From: DTU015 sp964406505
Lineage (GTDB): Bacteria > Bacillota > Sulfobacillia > Fermentithermobacillales > Fermentithermobacillaceae
Length of the DNA: 64,000 nt
Assembly: GCA_964406505.1 (NCBI GenBank)
Contig: CAYORX010000008.1
Span: 11,926 to 75,925, forward strand
Direction of reading: 5' to 3'
Each line of letters begins with the position of its first letter. Within the stretch, counting starts at the first letter, position 1. The translations under genes were made by a program, and so were the position numbers. Below are positions 33,861 through 42,742 of this stretch, piece after piece. The notes under the pieces were generated by a model that saw only the letters and a list, made by a program, of their open reading frames with translations, was not told the origin of the DNA and ran no database searches.

Positions 33861-35717
33861 CTATACCTGCACGTATTTCTTAAGTGATTCTTCAGGATAC
33901 ATACCCATAGCGATGAACCACTCTACTAGTTTCTTGTTGCGTTCTTCTACATTTTCTGGGAAAACGATTGGGCGGCCTCTACAGTCAATTAACACACCGA
34001 CTACGCCACCGTTAATGGTTGTTTTCAGCTCATGTCCGGGGCCTCTGCCTAAGTCGAATTGCCTAGCTGGTCGAGCTGTAACTTCAACCGTTTTATCTTC
34101 GGGTATTTTTATCAATTTTATGGAACCGAAAGGTACTGATTCTTCGATCGTTTCTCCGTCAACTGTAAGATTAACCTCAACACAAGGGGCTCCGAATTTT
34201 GCAGAACCGCTAGGCCCGACGGGGGCAATGGATGTGCCAAGTTTGACTAAGCAATCTCGATCGAACACCTGCATAGATGCTTTCGGGTGAATTGACGCTA
34301 ATATACCTAACTGCGGCATCATAAAGATCGAGTCTACCGCCAACATAGTATCTGCCTCAGGTTGAAAAGCATCTAAAAGCATCATAGCAGCCTGCGGCCG
34401 TCTTGGCGCGTGAGACAACACTCCGCCTGAACCGATTAGCATACCAAGATCGGTCATATCAATATAAGTATCACCGCTGCCAGTTTGCTCAAAAGTATCA
34501 CCAATCGTCCTTTGTTTGTGCACACCCCTAAGCCCAACCGCTAAACTCTTGTGATGCTCAAAAGCAAGACGCAGTGCTTCTCTGGCGATAGCTTGCTCAA
34601 TTATCAATTCATCAAGGGTTTGAGGTATGGTTGTTGGACGAATCATCTTATTTCGTATCCTGTTTCTAAGAATTCCTTCTTCTATGAAGAATGGAATCCA
34701 TCTCATGATTCTCTCCACACCAGCCTCAAGGAGCACGTTACAAATAGAATAGCTCATGCCTAAATTGGCCGAAACGGTCCTGTTAAAATGTTCCTCAAAT
34801 ACAGAAAAAACGTCCGTAGTTGCTCCACCCGCGTCTACCCCTATAACGCTCATATTATATTCCTTGGAAGCTGTCTGCATACCGACACCAACAGCTCCGG
34901 GGGTCGGCATAATCGGAACCGGACTCCATTTCATTAATTTGTTGTAACCCGGTGCTTGTGCCATAACGTGTTCCATAAACAAATTATGAATTTCTTCCCT
35001 AGCAGGCCCAAGCACTTCTGCTTCAAGAACAGGCCTTAAATTGTCAACTATTCTTAGGTCGGTTTTTTCGCCAAGAATATCGCCAATGTGCTTTCTGGCA
35101 AATTTGTTTCCGGCATAAATGATGGGCAACCTATAACCGATACCTAACCTCGGCTTTGGTTCGGCCGCTGAAATCAATTCGCCGATCTCGGCCACGTGAG
35201 TAATTGTACCGCCGTCGATCCCTCCAGAAAGAAGGATCATATCTGGCCTAAGATGCCTAATTCGTTCAATTTTTTCGTGAGGCCTGCGGCCATCATCTAC
35301 GGAAATTACGTCCATTACAATTGCACCGGCTCCAAGTGCTGCTCTAGCCGCAGATTCCGCAGTCATAGTTTTAACCACGCCTGCTACCATCATCTGAAGC
35401 CCGCCGCCAGCTGAAGAAGTAGACATATAAATGTCCACGCCTGAGCCGTCTGGCTGCGAAGGAGTGATCACTCCTTCATCATTCAGAAATTTTCTTCCCG
35501 TAAGCTCCTCGATTTCTCTCATAGCATTTCTAGCGCCCATTGTAACATCTTCAAAAGGCGCTTCAACTGTTGTCGGGGCTTCTCCCCGTACGATTAAGCG
35601 GTACTCATCATCAACCTTTTCAATAAGAATGGCTTTAGTTGTTGTAGAACCACAATCAGTAGCCAGAACAGACTTGATTTCTCTGTCCGGCTTAATCTCA
35701 TTAGAATGTTCCTGCAC
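33861..35717 (-). CDS. GlmL/MutL-type actin-fold ATPase, copy 1 (long form)
   Basis: 618 residues. ASKHA phosphate-1 motif ATDCGSTTTKAILIE (about 19-33), STSSAGGGLQMMVAG, phosphate-2 motif GVDAGGATTDVFSVF (about 292-306) and adenosine-type GSGGVLSHAPRRPQ. These match the GlmL/MutL family recalled as reactivating or stabilising B12-dependent mutases. The C-terminal ~140 residues (from LGILASIHPKASMQ through CRGRPIVFPENVEERN) extend beyond the ~460-residue GlmL size I recall. No mutase subunit is nearby. GTG start with GAGGGG SD. Paired with the barrel protein downstream; paralogous to 37689-39584. The glutamate mutase link is doubtful here. Confidence 0.8.
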   Translation of the reverse strand: MQEHSNEIKPDREIKSVLATDCGSTTTKAILIEKVDDEYRLIVRGEAPTTVEAPFEDVTMGARNAMREIEELTGRKFLNDEGVITPSQPDGSGVDIYMSTSSAGGGLQMMVAGVVKTMTAESAARAALGAGAIVMDVISVDDGRRPHEKIERIRHLRPDMILLSGGIDGGTITHVAEIGELISAAEPKPRLGIGYRLPIIYAGNKFARKHIGDILGEKTDLRIVDNLRPVLEAEVLGPAREEIHNLFMEHVMAQAPGYNKLMKWSPVPIMPTPGAVGVGMQTASKEYNMSVIGVDAGGATTDVFSVFEEHFNRTVSANLGMSYSICNVLLEAGVERIMRWIPFFIEEGILRNRIRNKMIRPTTIPQTLDELIIEQAIAREALRLAFEHHKSLAVGLRGVHKQRTIGDTFEQTGSGDTYIDMTDLGMLIGSGGVLSHAPRRPQAAMMLLDAFQPEADTMLAVDSIFMMPQLGILASIHPKASMQVFDRDCLVKLGTSIAPVGPSGSAKFGAPCVEVNLTVDGETIEESVPFGSIKLIKIPEDKTVEVTARPARQFDLGRGPGHELKTTINGGVVGVLIDCRGRPIVFPENVEERNKKLVEWFIAMGMYPEESLKKYVQV

Positions 35718-35812
35718 TAACTTTTCCCCTCCCTCACTGCCGCCATCAATACATGAAATAATACCACATGGTTGAGTACGACATTAACTATATAAACTCC
35801 TCCTATGTTACA

Positions 35813-36220
35813 CTATTTTTTACTTTTATCCGAGGCCCTGTGATTATCTGATTCCATTTTCAACGCATCACCCATCACAGAGTCTTTTACTTTCTTCTCT
35901 CGTTCTGCCTTTTTTAGAGCTCTGCGCTTTCTTTTTTCTTCTTCTTCCTCCATAGCGATAGCTTCAATTCTTTGAATTAAAAGTTCTACATTTTCTCTAT
36001 TATCAAAAAAGTAGGCGTAATCCTCAAAAGTCCGAAAGAACACTCCGACTATGGGCGCAAAAAAATGCATGGCCTGTCCGCCTATATAACTTAGCGGCTT
36101 GTGCATTTCAAGAAAGAAAATCGCAGGCACCATCATACCGTATTGTTTAATTCTGTTTGCAATAGCTTCGATTAGCTCATCTCGCCGCTTATTATCAATC
36201 GGTTCTCGAAAATTAATCAT
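35813..36220 (-). CDS. Small unknown protein of the GlmL locus
   Basis: 135 residues. The N-terminal half has a compact hydrophobic or amphipathic segment (MVPAIFFLEMHKPLSYIGGQ, then AMHFFAPIVGVFF) that may sit at the membrane face. The C-terminal 50 residues are highly charged (EEEEEKRKRRALKKAERE) and probably helical or disordered. ATG start with AGGAGGGGAG SD. It lies between the two GlmL/barrel pairs, 141 bases after barrel copy 2 and 95 before GlmL copy 1. I know no function; position suggests it belongs to the same system. Confidence 0.65.
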   Translation of the reverse strand: MINFREPIDNKRRDELIEAIANRIKQYGMMVPAIFFLEMHKPLSYIGGQAMHFFAPIVGVFFRTFEDYAYFFDNRENVELLIQRIEAIAMEEEEEKRKRRALKKAEREKKVKDSVMGDALKMESDNHRASDKSKK

Positions 36221-36361
36221 TTATTCAATCTCCCCTCCTACCTTCGGTGATAGCTTTGTCTCTATTTTACAATATTTCAGGCAATTACTTGCAAGCATTT
36301 AATTCCAGAAAAATATGGTACATCGGTTGTCGACGCTATCTTACCGCAAAATACAGGGTCT

Positions 36362-37720
36362 TCAAAGCAATTCAACGTTAGCTCTAGGAACATAAACTTC
36401 GTTGTCGTCAGAAATCTGAACTTTAACCACAGGAACTTTTGCTTCGGTTTCAATAGCTACCGGTTCTCGTTTAATTTCAACAATTTTCCCCACGGCACCA
36501 AAATAAGGTTCATTAATTACACGAACATCTTTTCCGACGCGCAAGTCAACATCTAGATCGGTTTCAATTTCGATATCACCTTCATAATCAGGGAACGGAA
36601 CAATTATTTCAGGCCTAATAGCACCTGCTCTAATCTGTGTAGCCCCGTTTATAGAAGCTAATCTTCCTTCGAGATCAGCCAAAGTCGCCCATACTTCCTT
36701 TCGCATAGATAGGTGCCCAAAACCTTCCATCAAAATCACGGTCATATTGATATCTTCCTGCCCCGTTATACCCACGCCGAGTTTAACACCCAACGATTGA
36801 GTTAAATTAAAATAGTTAACTGTTCCGGTAACTACCCCCCTTACACCGACTTCCAGTGCCTTTGATAACGCCTCATTGGTTGCGAAGGCTCCCCCAACTA
36901 TAATTTTATCTTTACAGTCTGGTGTAATCATATCCGCTTCCAGTATTTCATCCGGCCCTGAGGTAACCATTTTCAGTTCGCCGTACACCTCGCGCCCTAA
37001 TCCAAACACCCCGTTTAACCGAATCCCAGGCGTATCTACAATGCATCCGCGATTTTCGATAACTTCAGACACTGTACCTTGCACATATCCTCGCACAACA
37101 ACTTCTCTAAAAGGTCTAGATATGGTGACTTTACCCGTTTTACAGCAAACTTTGGAGATAATACCCGACACAGGAGCTACCGCCGTAGTGGTAAAAAAGG
37201 CTTGCGCCTCCCCTTTTTTAGCTACCATTTGGCCTCGTTTGATCTCTTGCCCTACTTGCCTCAACATATGCTTAGGCAATTCATGCGGTCTACATTTTAT
37301 CTCAAAGGCAACATCAAAGGTCACCGGGGGTTCTTCCCTACCAAATTCTTCCCGAATAGTTATTCTTCCGGAACGAACAGAAACATCTTCTATTATCCCA
37401 TCAGTAGGTGAAGTAATTTCTTTCCTACCATATATTCCCTCGTCTGCCCGTGCAATGGCGTCTTGGGTTTTAACTCTGTCTCCGATATTTTTAAGCATAC
37501 AATCTTTTAATTGCGAAGGCTTGACGCCGAGCAACCGTGCACCTGGAATTACCCAGGGAATACCCGGCCTGAGAGCAATTTTAGCAACTGGTGTATCAGG
37601 ATAAACAACATCACCTATCTTTACCAAAACTTCTCCAGGCAAGGGCAACCTTCTCACTTTTCTTATGAGTTCAATCTGATTTTTAGTACTATCTGAAAAG
37701 GAATCTGAAAAGACCGCCAC
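36362..37720 (-). CDS. GlmL-associated barrel-sandwich protein, long paralogue
   Basis: 452 residues, paralogous to 32720-33844 throughout (RRLPLPGEVLVKIGDVVYPDT; SPTDGIIEDVSVRSGRITI; INGATQIRAGAIRPEIIVP; EPYFGAVGKIVEIKREP; VPRANVELL). It is longer mainly because it contains an extra barrel-sandwich unit (about residues 140-215: GQEIKRGQMVAKKGEAQAFF and APVSGIISKVCCKTGKVTI). GTG start; it overlaps the end of GlmL copy 2 by 32 bases, strong evidence for coupled production. Function unknown. Confidence 0.7.
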   Translation of the reverse strand: MAVFSDSFSDSTKNQIELIRKVRRLPLPGEVLVKIGDVVYPDTPVAKIALRPGIPWVIPGARLLGVKPSQLKDCMLKNIGDRVKTQDAIARADEGIYGRKEITSPTDGIIEDVSVRSGRITIREEFGREEPPVTFDVAFEIKCRPHELPKHMLRQVGQEIKRGQMVAKKGEAQAFFTTTAVAPVSGIISKVCCKTGKVTISRPFREVVVRGYVQGTVSEVIENRGCIVDTPGIRLNGVFGLGREVYGELKMVTSGPDEILEADMITPDCKDKIIVGGAFATNEALSKALEVGVRGVVTGTVNYFNLTQSLGVKLGVGITGQEDINMTVILMEGFGHLSMRKEVWATLADLEGRLASINGATQIRAGAIRPEIIVPFPDYEGDIEIETDLDVDLRVGKDVRVINEPYFGAVGKIVEIKREPVAIETEAKVPVVKVQISDDNEVYVPRANVELL

Positions 37721-39584
37721 GTTTTTTCTCCCCTTTTATCTCTGTTTGTTTAACCGGATACTTTTCTTGTAATTCAGAAATAAGATCTGCCGGGTACACT
37801 TTCATAGATTCCAACCATGAAGTAACTTTAGCTACACGCTCAAATTCCGTTTCAGGCATGTTTATAGGCCTACCTCTGCCATCTAAAATGATTCCTACAA
37901 GTCCCCCATGAAGCTGCTTGTCTACAGTGTTTCCCTTACCGGCACCTATGTCTACACGTCCGCTAGCAGGTTGAATAGTGCACGATGCAATTTCGCCCAC
38001 CCCTAAGGGAACGACACTAATTTCCCCGCTATCGATCTTATGTTCCAAAATTTGGCCATCAGGCATGGTGATGCTAATCGAAGCTAACTTACCGCTACGG
38101 CTTGGTTGACCAACAGGTGCCACCACCGTACCCAATCTCACTAAACAGTCTTTTTCAAACACCTCCGCCGCAATTTCCGGATACACGGATGAGAGCACGC
38201 CTAAGTGAGGCATCATAAAAATTGAGTCTACGGCTAACTGGGTCACTCCTTCGGGCTGAAATGCATCCATAAGCATTAAGGCTGCCTGCTCCCGCCTAGG
38301 TGCGTGTGATAAAACACCACCTGAACCTACTAGCATATCAAGATGCATCATATTGATAATATCCCGGCCCGATGCTTTAGCTACCCCGGCATCGCGACCA
38401 AATCCAACTACCTCTTCTTCAACTTTTTTAGCGAGGCTTTTATGATGTTCGAAACTGAGCCTTAATGCTTCCCTAGCAAGCGCCTGTTCAATTACGAGGT
38501 GGTACAAAGTTTGAGGTATTGTAGTGGGTCTAACCATTTTATTGGCGATCCAATCAGAAATTTGCGACTGATCCATACTAAACGGTACCCACCGCAAAAT
38601 ATGTTCAAAGCCTGCTTCTTCAAGTACATTACAAATGGAATAGCTCATACCTAGATTTGCAGAAACAGTTCGGGTAAAAGTATCCTCGAAATACGAAAAT
38701 ACGTCGGTAGTAGCCCCTCCGATGTCAACACCAATTATCGTTTCATTTTGTTGTTCAGCAAGCACTCTTATTAAAGTTCCTACGGCACCTGGCGTTGGCA
38801 TAATGGTGGTATCCACTAGTTCCATAAGATCACCGTATCCAGGTGCTTGGGCCATAACGTGATTCATAAATAGATCATGTATCGCTTCTCTGGCGGGACC
38901 AAGATTTTCGATATCGTGGCGCGGTCTTAAGTTTTGGGCGAGATGAACATCCATCGTTTCACCACAAATTTCGATTACGATATCTTGAGCATCAACATTT
39001 CCCGCATAAATCAAGGGCAATTTATAAGTAGCACCGAAGCGAGGTTGGGGATTTGCTTGTTTAATAATCTCAGCAATTAGAGCGATATAAGCAACAGAAC
39101 CACCATCAACCCCACCTGACACCAAAAGTATATCTGGCCGCAATTCTGTTATACGTGTAATCTGTTCCGACTGAGATCTTCCATCGTCAACGGAAATAAC
39201 GTCTAACACTACTGCACCCGCCCCAAGGGCCGCCCTATGAGCTGAACTTGCACTTATGGTATTTACCAAACCGGCAACCATCATTTGAAGCCCGCCCCCG
39301 GCAGAAGATGTAGAAACATACATATCTACACCTTTTTTACCTTGTCTCGGCCTAATTAAACTTCCTGACTCGTCAAGGATGGGCCTATCTACAAGTTCTT
39401 CTATACGCCTTACAGCATTCCTTACACCTATCATGACATTTTCCCATGGGACCTCTACCGTTGTCGGCATTTCTCCACGTGTAGTAAGCCTGTACTCATC
39501 GCCACACTTTTCAATAAGAATAGCCTTAGTAGTGGTGGACCCAACGTCTGTAGCTAAAATGCATTGTATCTCTTTTTTACCCAA
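37689..39584 (-). CDS. GlmL/MutL-type actin-fold ATPase, copy 2 (long form)
   Basis: 631 residues with the same motifs as copy 1: ATDVGSTTTKAILIE near the N-terminus, STSSAGGGLQMMVAG, GVDIGGATTDVFSYF, GSGGVLSHAPRREQ, and the C-terminal extension with GRGRPINMPETEFERV replaced slightly as DGRGRPINMPE. The two copies are clearly paralogous over their whole length yet divergent enough that duplication is old. An extra basic tail (KGEKKRGGLFRFLFR) ends copy 2 and could bind the membrane. TTG start with GGAGGGG SD. Overlaps its barrel partner by 32 bases. Confidence 0.8.
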   Translation of the reverse strand: MGKKEIQCILATDVGSTTTKAILIEKCGDEYRLTTRGEMPTTVEVPWENVMIGVRNAVRRIEELVDRPILDESGSLIRPRQGKKGVDMYVSTSSAGGGLQMMVAGLVNTISASSAHRAALGAGAVVLDVISVDDGRSQSEQITRITELRPDILLVSGGVDGGSVAYIALIAEIIKQANPQPRFGATYKLPLIYAGNVDAQDIVIEICGETMDVHLAQNLRPRHDIENLGPAREAIHDLFMNHVMAQAPGYGDLMELVDTTIMPTPGAVGTLIRVLAEQQNETIIGVDIGGATTDVFSYFEDTFTRTVSANLGMSYSICNVLEEAGFEHILRWVPFSMDQSQISDWIANKMVRPTTIPQTLYHLVIEQALAREALRLSFEHHKSLAKKVEEEVVGFGRDAGVAKASGRDIINMMHLDMLVGSGGVLSHAPRREQAALMLMDAFQPEGVTQLAVDSIFMMPHLGVLSSVYPEIAAEVFEKDCLVRLGTVVAPVGQPSRSGKLASISITMPDGQILEHKIDSGEISVVPLGVGEIASCTIQPASGRVDIGAGKGNTVDKQLHGGLVGIILDGRGRPINMPETEFERVAKVTSWLESMKVYPADLISELQEKYPVKQTEIKGEKKRGGLFRFLFR

Positions 39585-39684
39585 AACAGACCCCTCCTTG
39601 TCCTCCCTATCAACAATTAGAATTAAAAACTATGAAAGCGTTGAATTTGTAGTGTATTTGCGAGGCTGTGGAACAATGAAACTG

Positions 39685-40350
39685 CTAGGATTTTTTTCGT
39701 GAGCGAAATTTACGTATACGCTCAAACGCCGATCGCAGTCCCCCTCTATCTTCTTTCTTAGCATCTTCTACAGAATATGCTTCGTGTAGGGGCTTTAATT
39801 TCGATTCTACTATTTTAAGTATCTCGTCTTTATTGGAGCCATCTTCTTTATAGTAAAGAAACAACCCCTCCCGCAACCGACCTCGTAAAGTTCGCGTATC
39901 ATGTGTTAAAAATACACCATCATCAAACTCTCTATAAGCTAAAAATCTGTCCCAACGGCGAATATCCCTTGCCATAAATGTTTTGTAGCCTACTGTTTCC
40001 TCGGTCAAAATAAATTTTACTGGGAAAAGATACGGGGCTAAACGATTAGTAAAAATAATGGTAATAATCGCTACAAAAAAGAATTGTGGTACCGCCCAAT
40101 AAGCCATGCCCATACTCGCCAAAAGGGAAGCTACTACTACAACTGCAACTAACGGTCGTTTGGGCAGAAGCCAATTTTCCCAACTGTATAGTTCAACATC
40201 TTCCTTTACTTCCTCTTTCTTGTCAACCGGACTTTCTTCTTCAATCTCGGTTTCTGGTTTTTCGTCAGGTACTATTCGTCTTAGGTATGAAGGTCTCCCG
40301 GTGCTCGACCGAGTATTCCCCGCTTTAAACTTTCTGTTTTCTTGGGACAT
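39685..40350 (-). CDS. Membrane protein with PH-like cytoplasmic domain
   Basis: 221 residues from ATG 40350 (SD GAGGAGG seven bases upstream). A charged N-terminal arm of ~75 residues (EIEEESPVDKKEEVKEDVE) precedes two adjacent membrane helices (about 82-120 counted from 40350: LVAVVVVASLLASMGMAYW and FFFVAIITIIFTN). The rest (KFILTEETVGYKTFMARDIRRWDRF) resembles the bacterial PH-like fold in two-helix YdbT/PH membrane proteins, followed by a basic tail. It is the first gene of the GlmL cluster. Unknown role; possible membrane anchor of the system. Confidence 0.6.
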   Translation of the reverse strand: MSQENRKFKAGNTRSSTGRPSYLRRIVPDEKPETEIEEESPVDKKEEVKEDVELYSWENWLLPKRPLVAVVVVASLLASMGMAYWAVPQFFFVAIITIIFTNRLAPYLFPVKFILTEETVGYKTFMARDIRRWDRFLAYREFDDGVFLTHDTRTLRGRLREGLFLYYKEDGSNKDEILKIVESKLKPLHEAYSVEDAKKEDRGGLRSAFERIRKFRSRKKS

Positions 40351-40479
40351 TGCAAACCTCCTCAAACGCTGCCTATAGAGCATTAAACTTTTTGCAAAAA
40401 GGTTTTGTATGCCATTCGACAGTTTTTACTTTTATCCTGCTGGTAATGGCATTTCTACAAATAGCCATGAGTTTTGTGT

Positions 40480-41613
40480 TTATTTGAAAGTTTGTCGACT
40501 TTTCAAGATATCGATAACCTTTTGTACTGGTAAACCTATCCTCAAATTATTATCCCGACCCTCCATGGTTTTAGCAGCAAATAGTGAATTAAGTATCGCT
40601 TCTTCGGTAGATTCAACAGAAGCAGCAAAAATATATCCCAATTCTCGGGAACCATCGCGCAACCGTTTCTCTGTGACAAAAGAAGAAGCGCTTTTATGGT
40701 TTATACGATTAGCAGTAGAAAAAGACACTACAAAGTCACCGCTTCCATTTGAAAAGACTGAGCCTACACGCGCAAGCCCACCTTGGCATCTTTTGGCGAT
40801 CCTCAAAAGCTGTCTATCTGAAACCGGCGCATCTGTAGCTAGCACAACCACTATAGAACCTGGTAAACTTTCAGGTTGTGTTTCAAGAAATTCTTTAAGT
40901 TGTTTCCCTACGGGTACTCCAGATATCAAAAGGTTTTCCATTTTACCGAAATTCGACATTACCAATACACCAACTGTCCACGTTTCAGCACCAACTTCTA
41001 TACGTCTGGATGCTGTACCTATGCCTCCCTTGAATCCAAAACACGACATTCCGGTGCCGCCTCCTACGTTTCCTTCATCCACCGGACCAGAAGCAGCAGC
41101 ATCTAACGCAGAAAACACGTGGTGTTTACCTACATGCCTACCTCTAATATCGTTCAAAAAACCATCATTACACTCTAACACCAAAGGATTCACTGTGCCA
41201 GTATCTACACCGATTTCGGGATTAGAGTCAAGCATATACTCGCAAAGAGCATCCCATGCCCGACCAACACTTAAAGTATTGGTTAAAATGATAGGAGTCT
41301 CAATATTCCCTAGCTCTTGTACCTGGGCAATGCCTGTTGCTTTGCCAAATCCATTAATGACATAAATTGCGCCGGGAACTTTTTCTTTGAACAAATTGCC
41401 CGGGTGAGGCTTAATGGCTGTTACACCGGTTCTAACAGGTCCTTCGCCTTGAACGAGAGTTCCGCTACCTTTTATTATAGTAGAGTGCCCTACGAGAACA
41501 CCCGGCACATCAGTAATAGCGTTAAAACGCCCTGTGGGAAGATGTCCGATACAAATGCCGTAGCCCCTACACCGTAGATTTGAACCATTTTTCGATTTAA
41601 ACTGAGTTTCCAT
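40480..41613 (-). CDS. P1 family (DmpA-type) N-terminal nucleophile peptidase
   Basis: 377 residues. Family landmarks: ITDVPGVLVGHST near the N-terminus, the glycine-rich NVGGGTGMSCFGFKGGIGTASR segment around 182-203 that contains the self-cleavage region, and VVLATDAPVSDRQLLRIAKR. Such enzymes are aminopeptidases acting on D-amino acid or beta-peptides. ATG start; 22 bases downstream of the amidotransferase gene, likely one operon. Confidence 0.9.
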   Translation of the reverse strand: METQFKSKNGSNLRCRGYGICIGHLPTGRFNAITDVPGVLVGHSTIIKGSGTLVQGEGPVRTGVTAIKPHPGNLFKEKVPGAIYVINGFGKATGIAQVQELGNIETPIILTNTLSVGRAWDALCEYMLDSNPEIGVDTGTVNPLVLECNDGFLNDIRGRHVGKHHVFSALDAAASGPVDEGNVGGGTGMSCFGFKGGIGTASRRIEVGAETWTVGVLVMSNFGKMENLLISGVPVGKQLKEFLETQPESLPGSIVVVLATDAPVSDRQLLRIAKRCQGGLARVGSVFSNGSGDFVVSFSTANRINHKSASSFVTEKRLRDGSRELGYIFAASVESTEEAILNSLFAAKTMEGRDNNLRIGLPVQKVIDILKSRQTFK

Positions 41614-41635
41614 AAATTAAAACCCCCGGTTGACC

Positions 41636-42337
41636 TTAAAATGCCTTAGATGCTTCCACAAGAGCCTGGTAAGGTTTAATAAAAATTGGATCGTGTTTCC
41701 ACATAGCTTCAGGATGCCATTGCAATAAAAGCACAAAATTCTTTCTCGCTTCAACTACCTCAGCAATACCGTCTAGCGCCCTGCCTGTAACAGTTAAGCC
41801 ATCCCCAGGTTCTCTTACGGACTGATGATGATATGAATTGACCGAAAGTTTGCCGGTTCCAAATATCTCAAAAGCTAAAGAATCATCATCTAGCACAACT
41901 TCGTGCGTACCATACCATTTGGGAGCCTCTTGTCTGTGTTTCATGGCACCACCGATTTGAGAAGATATATCTTGTACCAGTGTCCCCCCCGCAGCAACGT
42001 TAACGATTTGGCATCCTCTGCATAACCCTAAAATCGGCAATCCCGATTTAAGGGATTTTTCGGCGAGAAAAAGTTCTAATTCATCAAGACGTGGATTTAT
42101 CTTTCCGAGTTTAGGCAAAGGACGCTCTCTATACCTGGCGGGATCGACATCTGCTCCGCCCGGGAAAACGATGCCATCTAACTTCGATAAGATCAATTCT
42201 CCATGGCTTTTTTCTACCATGGGTATTAATAAAGGTATTCCACCTGCTTCAGCCACCGATTCAACATAAGCATGGGGCGTAATTGAAGACATTCTATCTT
42301 CGTTCCAACTAGAAACGATACCAATTAGTGGTTTCAT
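41636..42337 (-). CDS. Class I glutamine amidotransferase-like hydrolase (PuuD/peptidase C26)
   Basis: 233 residues. The nucleophile elbow GLPILGLCRGCQIVNVAAGG contains the catalytic Cys; QWHPEAMW carries the His-Glu pair; the N-terminus PLIGIVSSW is typical. PuuD-like proteins hydrolyse gamma-glutamyl bonds (gamma-glutamyl-GABA and related). The neighbouring P1 peptidase suggests peptide or amino acid salvage, but the substrate cannot be read. Confidence 0.88.
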   Translation of the reverse strand: MKPLIGIVSSWNEDRMSSITPHAYVESVAEAGGIPLLIPMVEKSHGELILSKLDGIVFPGGADVDPARYRERPLPKLGKINPRLDELELFLAEKSLKSGLPILGLCRGCQIVNVAAGGTLVQDISSQIGGAMKHRQEAPKWYGTHEVVLDDDSLAFEIFGTGKLSVNSYHHQSVREPGDGLTVTGRALDGIAEVVEARKNFVLLLQWHPEAMWKHDPIFIKPYQALVEASKAF

Positions 42338-42391
42338 TTACACTCTCCCCCTAGAATTAATTCGAATCTTTTAATCGACAGATCATGTTAG

Positions 42392-42742
42392 TTAAAGAGA
42401 TTTGACCCCTAAAGAAATCTTCAGCGCTTCATCCACTTGCGACATAATGTTATCTTCGATCTTCGCCACTTTTTCTTTTAGACGTTTTTTATCTATAGTC
42501 CTTATTTGCTCGAGCAAAATCACTGAATCCTTTTCAAGATTTGAAATATCGGCAGGAAGTTCCACATGTGTGGGTAATCTTGCCTTTTGAATTTGAGAAG
42601 TAATCGCAGAAATAATTACCGTGGGGCTATACTTGTTCCCTATATCGTTTTGAATGATCAAAACAGGCCTAAATCCTCCTTGTTCTGAACCAAGAACAGG
42701 GTTTAAATCCGCGTAATAAATGTCGCCTCTGTAGGGCACCAA
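42392..42742 (-). CDS. mazF: MazF/EndoA-type mRNA interferase toxin
   Basis: 116 residues. Conserved PemK/MazF features: YRGDIYYADLNPVLGSEQGGFRPVLII near the start, SPTVIISAITSQ, THVELP, and SVILLEQIRTIDKKRL. It cleaves single-stranded RNA at short sites when not bound by its antitoxin. Its TTG start follows GGAGG that lies inside the end of the antitoxin gene, which ends one base before. Chromosomal EndoA position rather than a mobile module. Confidence 0.95.
   Translation of the reverse strand: MVPYRGDIYYADLNPVLGSEQGGFRPVLIIQNDIGNKYSPTVIISAITSQIQKARLPTHVELPADISNLEKDSVILLEQIRTIDKKRLKEKVAKIEDNIMSQVDEALKISLGVKSL

Noticed and set aside
35718..35812. Orphan SD-like AGGAGGAG upstream of GlmL copy 1
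   Set aside because: The nearest ATG is 13 bases away and gives an 11-codon ORF; no support for a gene.
36264..36294. Promoter before the 135-residue gene (TTGCAA and TAAAAT)
   Set aside because: Spacer of 19 bases is too long and the boxes are weak; not listed as a feature.
32720..39584. Calling the ATPases glutamate mutase subunits (glmL)
   Set aside because: No glmS/glmE or methylaspartase in the window, and both proteins are longer than typical GlmL. Family name kept, pathway not assigned.
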